From NCBI GenBank assembly GCA_019428905.1, contig JAHYJN010000022.1:1-40203 (forward strand): a stretch of DNA of 40,203 bases, read 5' to 3'. The notes below the pieces were generated by a model. It saw nothing but the letters and a program-made list of their open reading frames with translations, made no database searches and was not told the DNA's origin. This document shows, piece after piece, positions 1 through 9,407 of this stretch (positions within the stretch are counted from its first letter, which is position 1; each line of letters starts with the position of its first letter). The position numbers and the translations under genes were made by a program. This stretch comes from Candidatus Brevefilum sp. (GTDB lineage: Bacteria > Chloroflexota > Anaerolineae > Anaerolineales > Anaerolineaceae).

Positions 1-1
1 G

Positions 2-478
2 ATGGTGTTGGGATATTTGAACCGGGCCCTGCGTCCGGGTGGTGAGGTTGGCGCACTGGAATCCTGGGCGCGGTTGGTGTTTCCCCTGGGGCTGATCCTG
101 ATCATCCAGTCGATGATCGCGTTGGGGTTGGTTGGTTGGCCGGGTGCCCTTACCCTCGGTGTTTGGTGGCTTCCCATGGTCAGCATTGTTTTGATTATCT
201 CAGCAGTGATTCTTGTCCGGCGTTTTGGCGCGGGTCTGCCCTATTTTCAACTCCCAGCCAGCAGTGGTGTTCGAAAAGTCATGGATTGGCTGTTTCCCCG
301 TTTGGATCCCATTTTCCGTCTGGAATGGGTTTACCGTGTGGTCTGGCATATCTTCAATTTTTTTGGAAAGATCCTGAATAGCTTTTCTGGCTTGTTGGAG
401 GGTGAAGGTGGGGTATTGTGGACGATCCTGATATTGGTCTTGCTGATCACCCTTTTGACCAGCGGAGGGGCTAACTGA
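2..478 (+). CDS. C-terminal part of NuoL-like proton-translocating membrane subunit (partial)
   Basis: The window opens inside this gene, so only the last ~158 residues are visible and the first ATG in view is probably not the true start. The visible part has a hydrophobic pair near residues 25-70, an amphipathic stretch with LDPIFRLEWVYRVVWHIFNF around 100-120, and a final membrane helix ending in LLITLLTSGGAN. This lateral-helix plus last-TM arrangement resembles the C-termini of NuoL/Hyc-type antiporter subunits. The next two genes follow almost without gaps, the third being a clear antiporter-like subunit, which supports a multi-subunit ion-pumping membrane complex. Which complex (complex I-like, hydrogenase-linked or Mrp-like) cannot be told from this end alone. 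Confidence 0.6.
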   Translation: MVLGYLNRALRPGGEVGALESWARLVFPLGLILIIQSMIALGLVGWPGALTLGVWWLPMVSIVLIISAVILVRRFGAGLPYFQLPASSGVRKVMDWLFPRLDPIFRLEWVYRVVWHIFNFFGKILNSFSGLLEGEGGVLWTILILVLLITLLTSGGAN

Positions 479-479
479 G

Positions 480-1088
480 ATGGAGGTAATGTCCACTTTC
501 GCATTCGTCCTGATTGTGATCACCGCCATGGCGATCTTGATCTTCAGGGATTGGCGGATCAACGCAGGGGCCTTAGCGCTGCAATATTTGGCCGCTTTTG
601 CATTGGTTACACTCTCCTGGCCAATTGGCTTGGCAATTGTTAAATTGATTACGGGATGGATGGCAACAGCTGCGATCGCGCTCACCTGCTTGCGTCAAAA
701 AAACACCAAAGATTCCATTGAGTCTGGGGCAAGCCTGGTTTTCAGGGGGTTGTCTGGCTTACTAATTATCCTGCTGATCTTCATCCTGACGCCCACCCTG
801 CAAGCACGGGTGTTCCCCCAGGTCGATTTGCTAATTCTCCAGGGTGGCTTAATGCTCGTGGGTATGTCCTTGATGCAGCTAGGGACCAACTCGGAGCATT
901 ATTTGGTTGTCATCAGCCTGCTCAGCTTTCTGGCTGGGTTTGAGGTGATTCATGCTGCCTTAGAACTCTCAATGTTGTTAGCAGGTTTGATGGTTGTTGT
1001 AAACCTTGGTCTTGCCCTGGTGGGCGTTTATTTTATGATCAGGGTTGGAGAGCCAGACGAATCTTCGGAAGATGAGGCGTTGGCATGA
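480..1088 (+). CDS. Small polytopic membrane protein of the ion-pump operon
   Basis: 202 residues, almost all hydrophobic, with about six predicted membrane helices and a short acidic C-terminus (GEPDESSEDEALA). I do not recognise a named family. Size and place between two antiporter-type subunits suggest a NuoJ/NuoK- or HyfE-like small membrane subunit, but this is inference from context. The ATG at 480 sits 9 nt after a GGAGGGG sequence in the end of the previous gene, and its stop overlaps the next start by ATGA, so the three genes look translationally coupled. A second ATG at 489 is possible but has poor Shine-Dalgarno spacing. Confidence 0.7.
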   Translation: MEVMSTFAFVLIVITAMAILIFRDWRINAGALALQYLAAFALVTLSWPIGLAIVKLITGWMATAAIALTCLRQKNTKDSIESGASLVFRGLSGLLIILLIFILTPTLQARVFPQVDLLILQGGLMLVGMSLMQLGTNSEHYLVVISLLSFLAGFEVIHAALELSMLLAGLMVVVNLGLALVGVYFMIRVGEPDESSEDEALA

Positions 1089-2497
1089 CTCTCACCACCC
1101 CCATGATTTGGATCATCCTACCGCTGGTTGTGGCAGCTGTGTGTGTGGTGTTGAACAAACGGCGTGTGTTTGGGCTCATCCTAACAAGTATCACCGCCTT
1201 TGGATTAGCATTGCTCGCGGCGTTTTTCCCAGAAGAAATGGCGCTTTCAATTGGGCCGTTGGCGTTGGTGTTTGAAGACAGCCTTACTATCCTGGGGCGT
1301 CGGATCACCCTCGCATATGAAATGCTGCCGTTCATTGCGTTCATTTTTGGCATGCTGGGGTTATGGGGGTTGAGCAGCAACTTGCCAGGTGTCCCTGAGA
1401 CTTTCCGTCCCATCGGGCTGATCATGACGGCCTCCCTGACCGCTGCCATGGGCGTGGAGCCCTTTCTATATGCAGCCCTGTTAATTGAGACGGCTGTGCT
1501 GGTGTCCATCCCAATGCTTGCTTCCGCTGAGCAGGTGAACCATCGAGCGTTATTACGTTACCTCAGTTTGATGACCATTGCCATGCCGTTGATATTAATT
1601 TCGGGCTGGCTGTTGACTGGGGTCGTGATTCTACCCCCTGAAAGCCCGCTCATCGGTCAAGCGGCGATGCTGTTGGGTCTTGGATTTGCACTGTGGTTAG
1701 CCGTATTTCCCTTTCACAGCTGGGTACCGATGGTCAGCCATGGAAGTCATCCGACAGTGGTCAGCTTTTTGCTGTTTATCTTACCAACGACCATCCTGGT
1801 ATTTGGGCTGAATTTTTTAAATCGTTATTCTTTTCTGAGAACATCGGAAGAGATTTTCAACATCCTCCGCTTGGTTGGTACGGTGATGATCGTCTTTGGC
1901 GGCGTGTGGACGGCACTTCAGGATGATCTCAAGCGGGCATTTGGTTTTGCAGCCCTGGTAGAAACCGGATTTTCCCTCCTGGCTGTTGGTTTTTCTACTG
2001 AGGGTGGGTTGCGTTGGATGCTGATGTTGTTCCCAGCCCGCGCCTTAGGTTACTGGTTATGGGGTTACGTACTTACACGCTTTGAACATCATAATGGTTC
2101 GTTGGAGATCAGCACTGTCAAAGGTTTTGCACGCAGTTATCCCCTGCTTTCTGTGGGCTTGCTGCTCGCACAATTAAGTGTTGCCGGTTTACCTTTGTTG
2201 GCTTCATTCCCGATCAAGATTGCCTTGCTCACCCAGACAGCAGGATCAGGGGGCGGTGTGGGAATATGGTCTTTCTTTGGCAGTCTTGGCTTGTTTTTGT
2301 TTACAATCCGCCTGTTATTGTATTTTGTGATGCCGCTGGATGATGAAATCGACCGATTATGGCCGACTCTCGAGAAAACATCTGAATTCTTACCTGTATT
2401 GGTGCTCGTGCTCGTTTTGGTGCTGATTGGATTGATGCCCAACACCTTCCTCGCGTGGATCGCCAATATCTTGACCGCTTTCCCCCAATTGCAGTAA
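1085..2497 (+). CDS. Proton-conducting antiporter subunit (NuoN/NuoM-like)
   Basis: 470 residues with roughly 12-14 membrane helices. The central part carries the hallmark of the proton_antipo_M family: VFPFHSWVPMVSHGSHPTVV (about residues 207-226), followed by GGVWTALQDDLKRAFGFAAL, which has the conserved Lys/Asp pattern and the 'D-x-KR-x-AF' helix-break motif of NuoL/M/N and MrpA/D. In the family these subunits move H+ (or Na+) across the cytoplasmic membrane, driven by a partner redox module. No redox subunits are in view; they presumably lie upstream of the window. The start overlaps the previous stop (ATGA). The last helix region is a run of VLVLVLVLVLIGLMPNTF. Confidence 0.85.
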   Translation: MTLTTPMIWIILPLVVAAVCVVLNKRRVFGLILTSITAFGLALLAAFFPEEMALSIGPLALVFEDSLTILGRRITLAYEMLPFIAFIFGMLGLWGLSSNLPGVPETFRPIGLIMTASLTAAMGVEPFLYAALLIETAVLVSIPMLASAEQVNHRALLRYLSLMTIAMPLILISGWLLTGVVILPPESPLIGQAAMLLGLGFALWLAVFPFHSWVPMVSHGSHPTVVSFLLFILPTTILVFGLNFLNRYSFLRTSEEIFNILRLVGTVMIVFGGVWTALQDDLKRAFGFAALVETGFSLLAVGFSTEGGLRWMLMLFPARALGYWLWGYVLTRFEHHNGSLEISTVKGFARSYPLLSVGLLLAQLSVAGLPLLASFPIKIALLTQTAGSGGGVGIWSFFGSLGLFLFTIRLLLYFVMPLDDEIDRLWPTLEKTSEFLPVLVLVLVLVLIGLMPNTFLAWIANILTAFPQLQ

Positions 2498-2634
2498 TAT
2501 CCACTAGGGTAAATTCATTCATCCCTGGACCATTCCGGGCGGAAATGGTGGATTTCCTGTATAATGCATTAACAACGAACTTGAATTAATCCCTTAATAA
2601 ATGGTGGGGTTTTTACTGACCCCAAGGATGATAG

Positions 2635-3825
2635 GTGACGATGATAGACGACACACAAAACCTGGCTCAACTTGAAAAGCGTGTGGAGTGGCTGGATAAC
2701 GAGCGCAGAAACGACAAAACGGCGATTGCTGGGATGCAAAGCAAAATTGATAACCTGGGCACAGAAAATTCCACGCTGCGGATGCGCATTACCGATATGG
2801 AAAGTGAAATTGCCCGTTTAAATACCCTGATAGGCCGGGTGGAACAATTTGAAATTAACGTGAGCGATGTACGTTCAGATTTAAGCCGTCAAATCGAAGA
2901 TATTAAGGATGCTTCACAAGGAAAATTTATCCAAATTGACAAGAACGATCAACGCATCGATGATGTGAATTTGGATGTAGCCGAGTTGCGGAAAAAGATT
3001 GGTACTTATGAAAAATTTCCAGATCTGGTCGAAGACCGCAAACAAGAAGACATCCGGCTGGCCAGGCTCATCGAGGAATTAAAAGCTCAGGTGATCGATA
3101 TTTCTCGTTTTGACGAGGATTACAAACGTTCGCTGCGTGTGATGGAAGATAACCTGCGGCAGGAAGCCAAACGGTTGACCGACTTCCAAGGTGAGATCAC
3201 AGCCATTCGTAAGCGGTTGGATGAAACCCGCGGAAAACAAGACCTGGTAGGCGACAGCATGCGCAAACTTGAAATTAGGATCAAAGAATTGTTGGATGCA
3301 GAATCAGAGCGCCAGGAGGAGCAGACCGGCTTTATTGAAAAAATCAATGTGGCACAGGTTGAGCGAGACCGCCTTTTCAGATCTTGGTCTGAGCGTTTCG
3401 TTACGATGGAAACCATTACACGTGACCTGGAAGCCGAGGTTTCCGGTTTAGAAGAGACGCATTCAGCTGTTAAGAAATCCCTGGCTGCGTTGGATGAGGT
3501 GACCCAACGCTTTGACCGCCGGGTGAATGAGATCACCGAGGTGCAGCGCCTGAATGAAGATCGTTTCCGCCAGGAGTGGACCACCTTTAAATCCGATGAC
3601 CAGAAACGCTGGTCAAACTACACCCTGGCCCAGGATGAGCAGCATCGAGAGATGAATCGCGACCTGACCAGTTTTGGCGACCGGATCTTAAACGTGGAAG
3701 ATGTGTTGGAACGCATCCAGGACACCCTTGAACAATTGGGTAGGGAGGACATCAAACGCATGCAAGCCCAACTGAGCACCATTCGAGAATCGATCGAGGC
3801 GTTTAACAAAATTTTCAAAGATTAG
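2635..3825 (+). CDS. Long coiled-coil protein of unknown function
   Basis: 396 residues, highly charged, with heptad-like patterning along nearly the whole length (for example QLEKRVEWLDNERRNDKTAI at the start and DRILNVEDVLERIQDTLEQL near the end). No signal peptide, membrane helix or catalytic motif is visible. This looks like a cytoplasmic structural or scaffold protein; resemblance to SMC-type coiled coils is compositional only. Start: GTG at 2635 with AAGG at 2624-2627 upstream; ATG at 2641 is the alternative and differs by two residues. A TATAAT hexamer at 2560-2565 could be a -10 element, without a clear -35. The next gene, selB, starts 20 nt downstream, so the two may be co-transcribed. 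Confidence 0.7.
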   Translation: MTMIDDTQNLAQLEKRVEWLDNERRNDKTAIAGMQSKIDNLGTENSTLRMRITDMESEIARLNTLIGRVEQFEINVSDVRSDLSRQIEDIKDASQGKFIQIDKNDQRIDDVNLDVAELRKKIGTYEKFPDLVEDRKQEDIRLARLIEELKAQVIDISRFDEDYKRSLRVMEDNLRQEAKRLTDFQGEITAIRKRLDETRGKQDLVGDSMRKLEIRIKELLDAESERQEEQTGFIEKINVAQVERDRLFRSWSERFVTMETITRDLEAEVSGLEETHSAVKKSLAALDEVTQRFDRRVNEITEVQRLNEDRFRQEWTTFKSDDQKRWSNYTLAQDEQHREMNRDLTSFGDRILNVEDVLERIQDTLEQLGREDIKRMQAQLSTIRESIEAFNKIFKD

Positions 3826-3845
3826 GTACGAACTGGGAGGATCGA

Positions 3846-5726
3846 GTGCAGGTCATCGGCACCGCGGGTCACGTAGATCACGGTAAATCAACCCTTATCA
3901 ATCGCCTGACCGGGATCAACCCCGACCGGCTTAAAGAAGAGCAGGACCGTGAGATGAGCATCGAACTCGGTTTTGCCTGGTTCATGCTGCCGAATGGCGC
4001 TGAAATTGGCATTGTGGACGTGCCTGGTCATCGGGATTTTATCGAGAATATGCTGGCAGGGATTGGCGGGATTGATGCCGTGCTATTCGTCGTCGCTGCG
4101 GACGAAGGTGTTATGCCGCAGACCCGGGAACACCTGGCTATCCTGGATTTGCTGCAAGTCCCGGCAGGCGTGGTTGCCCTGACCAAGGTTGACCTGGTCA
4201 CCGAACCGGGCTGGTTGGACCTGGTGGAAGCGGAATTACGCGAAACGCTGTTGGGGACCGTGCTCGAAAATTCACCGGTTGTGCCCGTCAGCGCCCGGAC
4301 GGGCCAGGGCATCGATCTTCTGGTGCAAACCCTGCAAGAGATCCTCATCCAGCACCCCCACCGACCGGATTTAGGACGTCCGCGTTTACCGGTTGACCGG
4401 GTGTTTACGCTGCCGGGCTTTGGTACGATTGTGACCGGCACACTGCTTGATGGGACCTTATCTGTCGGTGATGATGTCCAAATCCTCCCGCGGGGGGTGA
4501 AGGGACGGATCCGCGGCTTGCAAACCCATAAACAGGCTGAGCAAAGCGCGTTTCCGGGCAGTCGCACAGCGGTAAATGTCAGCGGGGTCAGTGTGGATGA
4601 GGTTGCCAGGGGTGACGTACTGGCTCATCCCGGTGATTACCGGACAACAAAAATGATGGATGTGTTTTGCACCCTGTTACCGGATACTGAGGCACCTTTG
4701 CGGCATAACACGGAGATCAAGCTATTCCTGGGCGCATCCGAAGTGATGGCCAGGGCGCGTGTACTGGGTGTCCAGGAATGCCCGCCTGGTGGCGAAACCT
4801 TTTTACAGCTTATGCTCAAAGAACCGATGGTTGCCTTGAGGGGTGACCGCTTCATCATCCGCCGTCCATCGCCGCCCGCGACGATCGGGGGCGGGCAGGT
4901 CGTTGATCCGCATCCAGTGCGGCGCCATCGGCGTTTCAACAGCGTGCGGTTAGACGAATTGGAACGCCTGTTGATGGGGACACCGGAGGATATCTTGCTC
5001 CAGACTGCACTCAAACTGGGACCAACCTCCTCGAACGAATTATTGGCGGCAGCCGGACTTGAAGCTGAACCAGGAAAAGCGGCATTGGCTGTACTGGTTG
5101 ACCAGGGCGCTCTGGTGTTATTAGGTGGTGGGCGAGTGATCGTGCCGCAAGGCGTCCTTACACGCTTGAAAGAAGATGTCGGATCGCAACTCTCGGATTA
5201 CCATCAGCAATTCCCCTTGCGGCTCGGTATGCCGCGTGAGCGTTTAAAATCTCAGATTGCCTTGGATCCTAAAACCTTCGATGCGCTGATCGCCTGGATG
5301 GGGGGTGAAGGGATATTGGTCGAATCAGGGGCGGACCTGCGGTTGAGTGAGCACCAGGTCAAGTTTTCAGCGGCACAACAGGCGCAAGTTGATGTTCTGT
5401 TGCGAGAATTTGAGGCCCAACCTTATTCACCGCCTTCTTACAAACAAAGTAGTGAGCAGGTAGGGGAAGAAGTCCTCAGGGCGTTAATCACCCTGGGACA
5501 GCTTAGCAAAATCGGTGAGGATGTGCTTTTACTGCCTCAAATATTCAATGAAATGCGTCAGACGGTGATCAACCAGATACAACACTCCGGCAGTATCACC
5601 CTTGCCGAATTACGAGACAGGTTCGATACCAGCCGTAAATACGCGGTTGCGGTTTTGGAATTTTTAGACCAGGCTGGGGTCACCGTTCGTCGCGGGGATG
5701 CCAGGGTTCTGGCACGTAAAAGCTGA
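3846..5726 (+). CDS. selB: Selenocysteine-specific translation elongation factor SelB
   Basis: 626 residues, the usual SelB length. The GTPase domain has G1 GHVDHGKST (residues 8-16), the SelB-type switch region ADRL-like [20 protein letters not shown] (about 24-43), G3 DVPGH (58-62), G4 TKVD (113-116) and a VPVSART G5 stretch. It is followed by EF-Tu-like beta-barrels ([12 protein letters not shown]) and a C-terminal winged-helix array, with [18 protein letters not shown] near the end typical of the SECIS-binding module. SelB delivers Sec-tRNA(Sec) to in-frame UGA codons with a SECIS hairpin. The start is GTG at 3846 after GGGAGG. selA, selD, selC and any recognisable selenoprotein gene are absent from the window, so the partners must be elsewhere. 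Confidence 0.95.
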   Translation: MQVIGTAGHVDHGKSTLINRLTGINPDRLKEEQDREMSIELGFAWFMLPNGAEIGIVDVPGHRDFIENMLAGIGGIDAVLFVVAADEGVMPQTREHLAILDLLQVPAGVVALTKVDLVTEPGWLDLVEAELRETLLGTVLENSPVVPVSARTGQGIDLLVQTLQEILIQHPHRPDLGRPRLPVDRVFTLPGFGTIVTGTLLDGTLSVGDDVQILPRGVKGRIRGLQTHKQAEQSAFPGSRTAVNVSGVSVDEVARGDVLAHPGDYRTTKMMDVFCTLLPDTEAPLRHNTEIKLFLGASEVMARARVLGVQECPPGGETFLQLMLKEPMVALRGDRFIIRRPSPPATIGGGQVVDPHPVRRHRRFNSVRLDELERLLMGTPEDILLQTALKLGPTSSNELLAAAGLEAEPGKAALAVLVDQGALVLLGGGRVIVPQGVLTRLKEDVGSQLSDYHQQFPLRLGMPRERLKSQIALDPKTFDALIAWMGGEGILVESGADLRLSEHQVKFSAAQQAQVDVLLREFEAQPYSPPSYKQSSEQVGEEVLRALITLGQLSKIGEDVLLLPQIFNEMRQTVINQIQHSGSITLAELRDRFDTSRKYAVAVLEFLDQAGVTVRRGDARVLARKS

Positions 5727-5871
5727 TCAGTGGGGTATTTCAATTAGGGCTAATTGGCGACCTTCCCATTTTAAGTAGTAATTCATCCATTCTTTGATCT
5801 GCGTGGGATATTAATTACGGTAAAATAAATTGTCAATCATATTTCCCAATCGCAAGGAGGACCTTAAAACT

Positions 5872-6810
5872 ATGAAATGGAAAATCTTACTCACAGACGG
5901 GCTTGCCCCAATATCTGACCCAGATTTACTGGCTTCAGTTGAGCTGATCGATAAAAAGGGCGTTTCTCCGGAAGAGCTGTTAGACATTATTCCTGAAATG
6001 GATGCGGTGATTGTACGCGGCCGCACAAAGATCACGGAAGCTGTACTGGCAGCTGGCGAAAAGCTTAAAGTGGTCGGTCGTATGGGTGTAGGGGTCGATA
6101 ATATTGACCTGAAGGCTGCTGCAGCGCATGGCGTGACCGTGGTCAATGCACCGGTCGCCACCACCGTATCCGTCGCTGAGCTGACCTTGGGGCTGATGCT
6201 GAGCCTGATCCGGGAAATCCCGAAAGCGGATTGTGGGATGAAGTCTGGCGAATGGCTTAAGAAGGAACTGGTTGGCACCGAACTCAACGGCAAGACACTG
6301 GGCGTGATTGGTTTTGGCAACATTGGTGAGACGGTTGGGCTGCTGGCGCAAGCGTTTGGGATGCACGTCATTGCCTATGACCCGGTCAGACCGCCAGAAC
6401 AGATCCAGGCTGCGGGTGCAGAAGCCGTCAGTTATGAGACGCTGCTTGAACGGTCTGACATGATCACCATGCACATCCCGCATATTGCGTCGACCCACTA
6501 TATTGTTAACGAAGCGGCGATTAACAAGATGAAGGACGGCGTGATGATCATCTGTGCCGCACGCGGTGGTGTGATTGAGGAAAGCGCCCTCCTGGCAGCC
6601 CTGGATAGCGGCAAAGTCGCTGGTGCGGCCCTGGATGTGTTTGAAAAAGAGCCGCCAGGCGCCGATCCGATGCCAATGCACCCCAAAGTTGTGGCTACAC
6701 CGCACATCGGCGCTCAGACCAAAGAAGCGCAGTTGCGAGCTGGCTATGATATTGTGTCAGAAGTGGTAGCTGTGTTAGAAGAGAAACCCCTGCGCTGGAA
6801 GATTGTTTGA
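5872..6810 (+). CDS. D-2-hydroxyacid dehydrogenase, 3-phosphoglycerate dehydrogenase-like (short form)
   Basis: 312 residues from the ATG at 5872, which has AAGGAGG at 5854-5860; an upstream in-frame ATT at 5830 is not needed. The Rossmann motif GFGNIG lies at 147-152, followed by D170. The catalytic trio of the family is visible: R231 in CAARGG, E260 in FEKEPP and H278 in TPHIG. It uses NAD(H) to oxidise a D-2-hydroxyacid; the best guess is 3-phosphoglycerate, feeding serine synthesis. It ends just after the catalytic domain, so it lacks the regulatory ACT domain of long SerA forms. Hydroxypyruvate/glyoxylate reductase is an alternative. A carboxypeptidase gene follows 22 nt downstream. Confidence 0.85.
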   Translation: MKWKILLTDGLAPISDPDLLASVELIDKKGVSPEELLDIIPEMDAVIVRGRTKITEAVLAAGEKLKVVGRMGVGVDNIDLKAAAAHGVTVVNAPVATTVSVAELTLGLMLSLIREIPKADCGMKSGEWLKKELVGTELNGKTLGVIGFGNIGETVGLLAQAFGMHVIAYDPVRPPEQIQAAGAEAVSYETLLERSDMITMHIPHIASTHYIVNEAAINKMKDGVMIICAARGGVIEESALLAALDSGKVAGAALDVFEKEPPGADPMPMHPKVVATPHIGAQTKEAQLRAGYDIVSEVVAVLEEKPLRWKIV

Positions 6811-6832
6811 GCCAGACGCTACTGAGAAATAA

Positions 6833-8362
6833 ATGAAAAGTATGTCAGAAAAGGTCGAACATTCGCCGAAAATGCAAACATTATATGAGCTTGTCGCAGA
6901 ATTAACAGATCTCTCTCATATTATGGCCGTTTTAGGGTGGGATCAGCAAGTTGTAATGCCGCCAGGCGGCGCAGAAGAACGCGGTTTGCAGTTAGCAGCA
7001 TTAGGCAAGATCATGCATCAGAAATTTGCCACTGATGAGGTTGGTCAATTGATTGCTGACCTGGAAGCAGAAGTTGGTGATCTCTATGCGGAAACGGACG
7101 AAGCGCGCTCAGTGAAAGTTTCCAAAAAAACTTATGAGAAACAGGCCAAAGTTCCATTGCGTTTATTGATGGAAAACATTCAAGCCACCACAATGGCTCA
7201 TGAAGCCTGGGTCAAGGCCAAAGCCGCATCCGATTTTTCGATCTTCCAGCCCCATCTTGAAAAAATCGTTGACCTGCGCAAGCAGTATGCTGATCTATTC
7301 AAACCCTATGACCATATCTATGACCCATTGTTAGACGATTTCGAACCCGGGATGAAGACGGCTGATGTGAGGGAAATTTTCGAAAAATTGCGTCCGCAAC
7401 AGGTCGCCCTGTTGCAGGAGATCGCAAAGAAAGAGCCGGCAGATAACGCCTTTATCAAGCAGCATTATAAAGATGAATATCAAGAACTCTTTGGGCGCTT
7501 TGTGATCAGCCGCTTTGGTTATGACTGGACTCGCGGTCGGTTGGACGTGGCGCCGCATCCCTTTACGACAGAATTTGGTTTAGGGGATGTCCGCATCACC
7601 ACCCGTTACCTGAAAGAGGATGCCGGATCTGCCCTGTTTGGTACCATGCACGAATCCGGGCACGCCATGTACGGCCAGGGTGTGCCTGAAAAATATAAGC
7701 GCCATCCTTTGGGCGGTTCGGCCTCCCTTGCCATCCATGAATCCCAATCCCGCTTGTGGGAAAATATCGTCGGCCGCAGCAAAGAATTTTGGTCCTTTTT
7801 CTACCCATCTTTTCAAATGCTCTTCCCAGATTACCTTGCTAATGTTAGCTTGAGTGATTTTTACCGGGGCATCAACAGGGTTGAGCCATCCTACATCCGG
7901 GTTGAAGCGGACGAAGCCACCTATAATCTGCATATCATGCTCCGTCTGGAGATTGAAATTGGCCTGATGGAAGGCACGATTGAAGTGGCAGACCTCCCAG
8001 AGATCTGGAACAGCAAGATGGAAGACTACCTGGGGATAACCCCGCCAAACGATGCCAAAGGGGTACTGCAAGATGTCCATTGGAGCGGCGGGATGATCGG
8101 GTATTTCCCGACCTATGCCCTCGGGAATTTGGCCTCTGTGCAGTTATGGGATAAGCTTTTGGAAGAGAACCCCAATGTGCCTGACGAGATCGCACAAGGT
8201 AAGTTTGACACTATCTTGGGTTGGATGCGTGAACATGTCCATCAATATGGCAGCAAATACGAACCCCAAGAGATCATGCTCAAAGCCACCGGCAGTAAGC
8301 TCACCCCGGAGCCTTATATCGCCTACCTCAGAAAAAAATATTCAGAGATATATGATCTTTAA
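6833..8362 (+). CDS. Carboxypeptidase Taq, M32 family metallopeptidase
   Basis: 509 residues, the normal length for M32 enzymes. The zinc site HESGH is at residues 273-277 (H273, E274, H277) with the third ligand E303 in the family signature HESQSRLWEN. The substrate-binding motif VADLPEIWN and the late GYFPTYALGN motif, both typical of M32, are also visible. No signal peptide, so it is a cytoplasmic exopeptidase releasing C-terminal residues from peptides. The ATG at 6833 is used; ATG at 6842 is equally possible and neither has a strong ribosome binding site. Close spacing to the dehydrogenase gene suggests co-transcription, and a strong hairpin follows the stop. Confidence 0.93.
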   Translation: MKSMSEKVEHSPKMQTLYELVAELTDLSHIMAVLGWDQQVVMPPGGAEERGLQLAALGKIMHQKFATDEVGQLIADLEAEVGDLYAETDEARSVKVSKKTYEKQAKVPLRLLMENIQATTMAHEAWVKAKAASDFSIFQPHLEKIVDLRKQYADLFKPYDHIYDPLLDDFEPGMKTADVREIFEKLRPQQVALLQEIAKKEPADNAFIKQHYKDEYQELFGRFVISRFGYDWTRGRLDVAPHPFTTEFGLGDVRITTRYLKEDAGSALFGTMHESGHAMYGQGVPEKYKRHPLGGSASLAIHESQSRLWENIVGRSKEFWSFFYPSFQMLFPDYLANVSLSDFYRGINRVEPSYIRVEADEATYNLHIMLRLEIEIGLMEGTIEVADLPEIWNSKMEDYLGITPPNDAKGVLQDVHWSGGMIGYFPTYALGNLASVQLWDKLLEENPNVPDEIAQGKFDTILGWMREHVHQYGSKYEPQEIMLKATGSKLTPEPYIAYLRKKYSEIYDL

Positions 8363-8383
8363 ATGTTGAACACGACAGATTTC

Positions 8384-8415
8384 CCGGGGTTGTCCGACAA
8401 TCAGGATAACCCCGG
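8384..8415 (+). terminator. Probable terminator hairpin after carboxypeptidase gene
   Basis: CCGGGGTTGTCC, an 8-nt loop, then GGATAACCCCGG: a 12-bp GC-rich stem with one G-T pair, 21 nt after the stop. The downstream tract is only moderately T-rich (TCTGTTGATGG), so termination may be inefficient. Confidence 0.5.
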
Positions 8416-8475
8416 TCTGTTGATGGATGTTTTAACTGCGAAAATTTTTGGTTTATTGTGTGAAGAGCGGAATGG

Positions 8476-9246
8476 ATGAAATTGCATTGGACGCAGAACT
8501 CGATTAAGAATCATCTACAGCGATCCATCTTGCTCGTGTGCTGCCTGGTCTGCTTCGGTTGGCTAGTTTCGAATCCTGGAATAGCGCAGCCTGTTGAGCC
8601 AATCATGATCGTCAGCCCGGGAGATGGCTCGGTTGTGACGGCGCCGATTGAGCTCACAGCCATGGTTCAACCCGGTGCAGATGGCCTGGTCCGGGTGTCC
8701 CTGTTTGACAAGCAGGGTGGGTTGCTGGCCAGGCAAGTAATGCGGTTGAGTGAGTCGAACTCGGATGCACTGGAATGGACGACACGGCTTGCGTTTGAAA
8801 TTCCAGTTGAAATCACCCCGGCGATCCTGGTGGTGACTACCCTGGACCAAGCTCAGCGACCGATTGCTGTACGGACCGCGGGATTGAGTCTGAAAAGTGC
8901 TGGGTATGCGAAAATTGAGCCCACCGACTTTACAGGACCCTGGTTGCAAATTGACCAACCTGAACCCGGAACGGTCATCGATACATCACCCCTGGTTGTC
9001 AGGGGTCAGGTCAGCCCGATTAATGACTATCCGGTCATTTTTTCCCTGGTCACCGAGCGGGGAGGGGCGATTGTTGCCAGGCAATTGGCTGTTGAGACGC
9101 CGGGTGAACCCATCGATTTTGAGATTGTACTGCCTTTTACCCCCACTTCAACCATTCGTAATATGCGACTTACCATCCGGCAAGGATCAAAGATCAACGG
9201 TGTCTACGCCATCCTTGACAGCTTGCCGATCAGCATTGAACCCTGA
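8476..9246 (+). CDS. Secreted protein with tandem Ig-like (Gmad2-like) domains
   Basis: 256 residues. The N-terminus has basic residues and a hydrophobic core (SILLVCCLVCFGWLV), ending near NPGIAQP, a plausible signal peptidase I site. The rest seems to be two related beta-sandwich units, about 40-145 and 150-255. Each begins with a phrase of the form 'I-x-x-P-x-x-G-(S/T)-V-(V/I)-x-(A/T)-(S/P)': MIVSPGDGSVVTAPIEL, and LQIDQPEPGTVIDTSPLVV. This opening is typical of Gmad2 and other bacterial Ig-like folds used in cell-surface proteins. No catalytic motif is visible. It stands alone between two hairpin-rich spacers; its partner or ligand is unknown. Confidence 0.65.
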   Translation: MKLHWTQNSIKNHLQRSILLVCCLVCFGWLVSNPGIAQPVEPIMIVSPGDGSVVTAPIELTAMVQPGADGLVRVSLFDKQGGLLARQVMRLSESNSDALEWTTRLAFEIPVEITPAILVVTTLDQAQRPIAVRTAGLSLKSAGYAKIEPTDFTGPWLQIDQPEPGTVIDTSPLVVRGQVSPINDYPVIFSLVTERGGAIVARQLAVETPGEPIDFEIVLPFTPTSTIRNMRLTIRQGSKINGVYAILDSLPISIEP

Positions 9247-9407
9247 TCTGTAAATCCAGCAAACTGATTTACCAAGCCGCCTGAAATAAGTCCTTTTCAC
9301 ACGCGAAACAGCTGGTCGGGATGCTTAACCGGGAATAATTGTGGGCGTTGTCACCACTTGCGAACGTTCTTTAAGTGAGCAAAGAATCCTAATTGTCGGA
9401 GGTCTGC

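Noticed and set aside
2497-2634. Terminator hairpin after the antiporter gene
   Set aside because: ACCATTCCG/CGGAAATGGT pairs poorly and has no T run.
5830-5871. Upstream start for the phosphoglycerate-dehydrogenase-like gene
   Set aside because: The extension contains the Shine-Dalgarno sequence of the ATG at 5872 and is not conserved in type.
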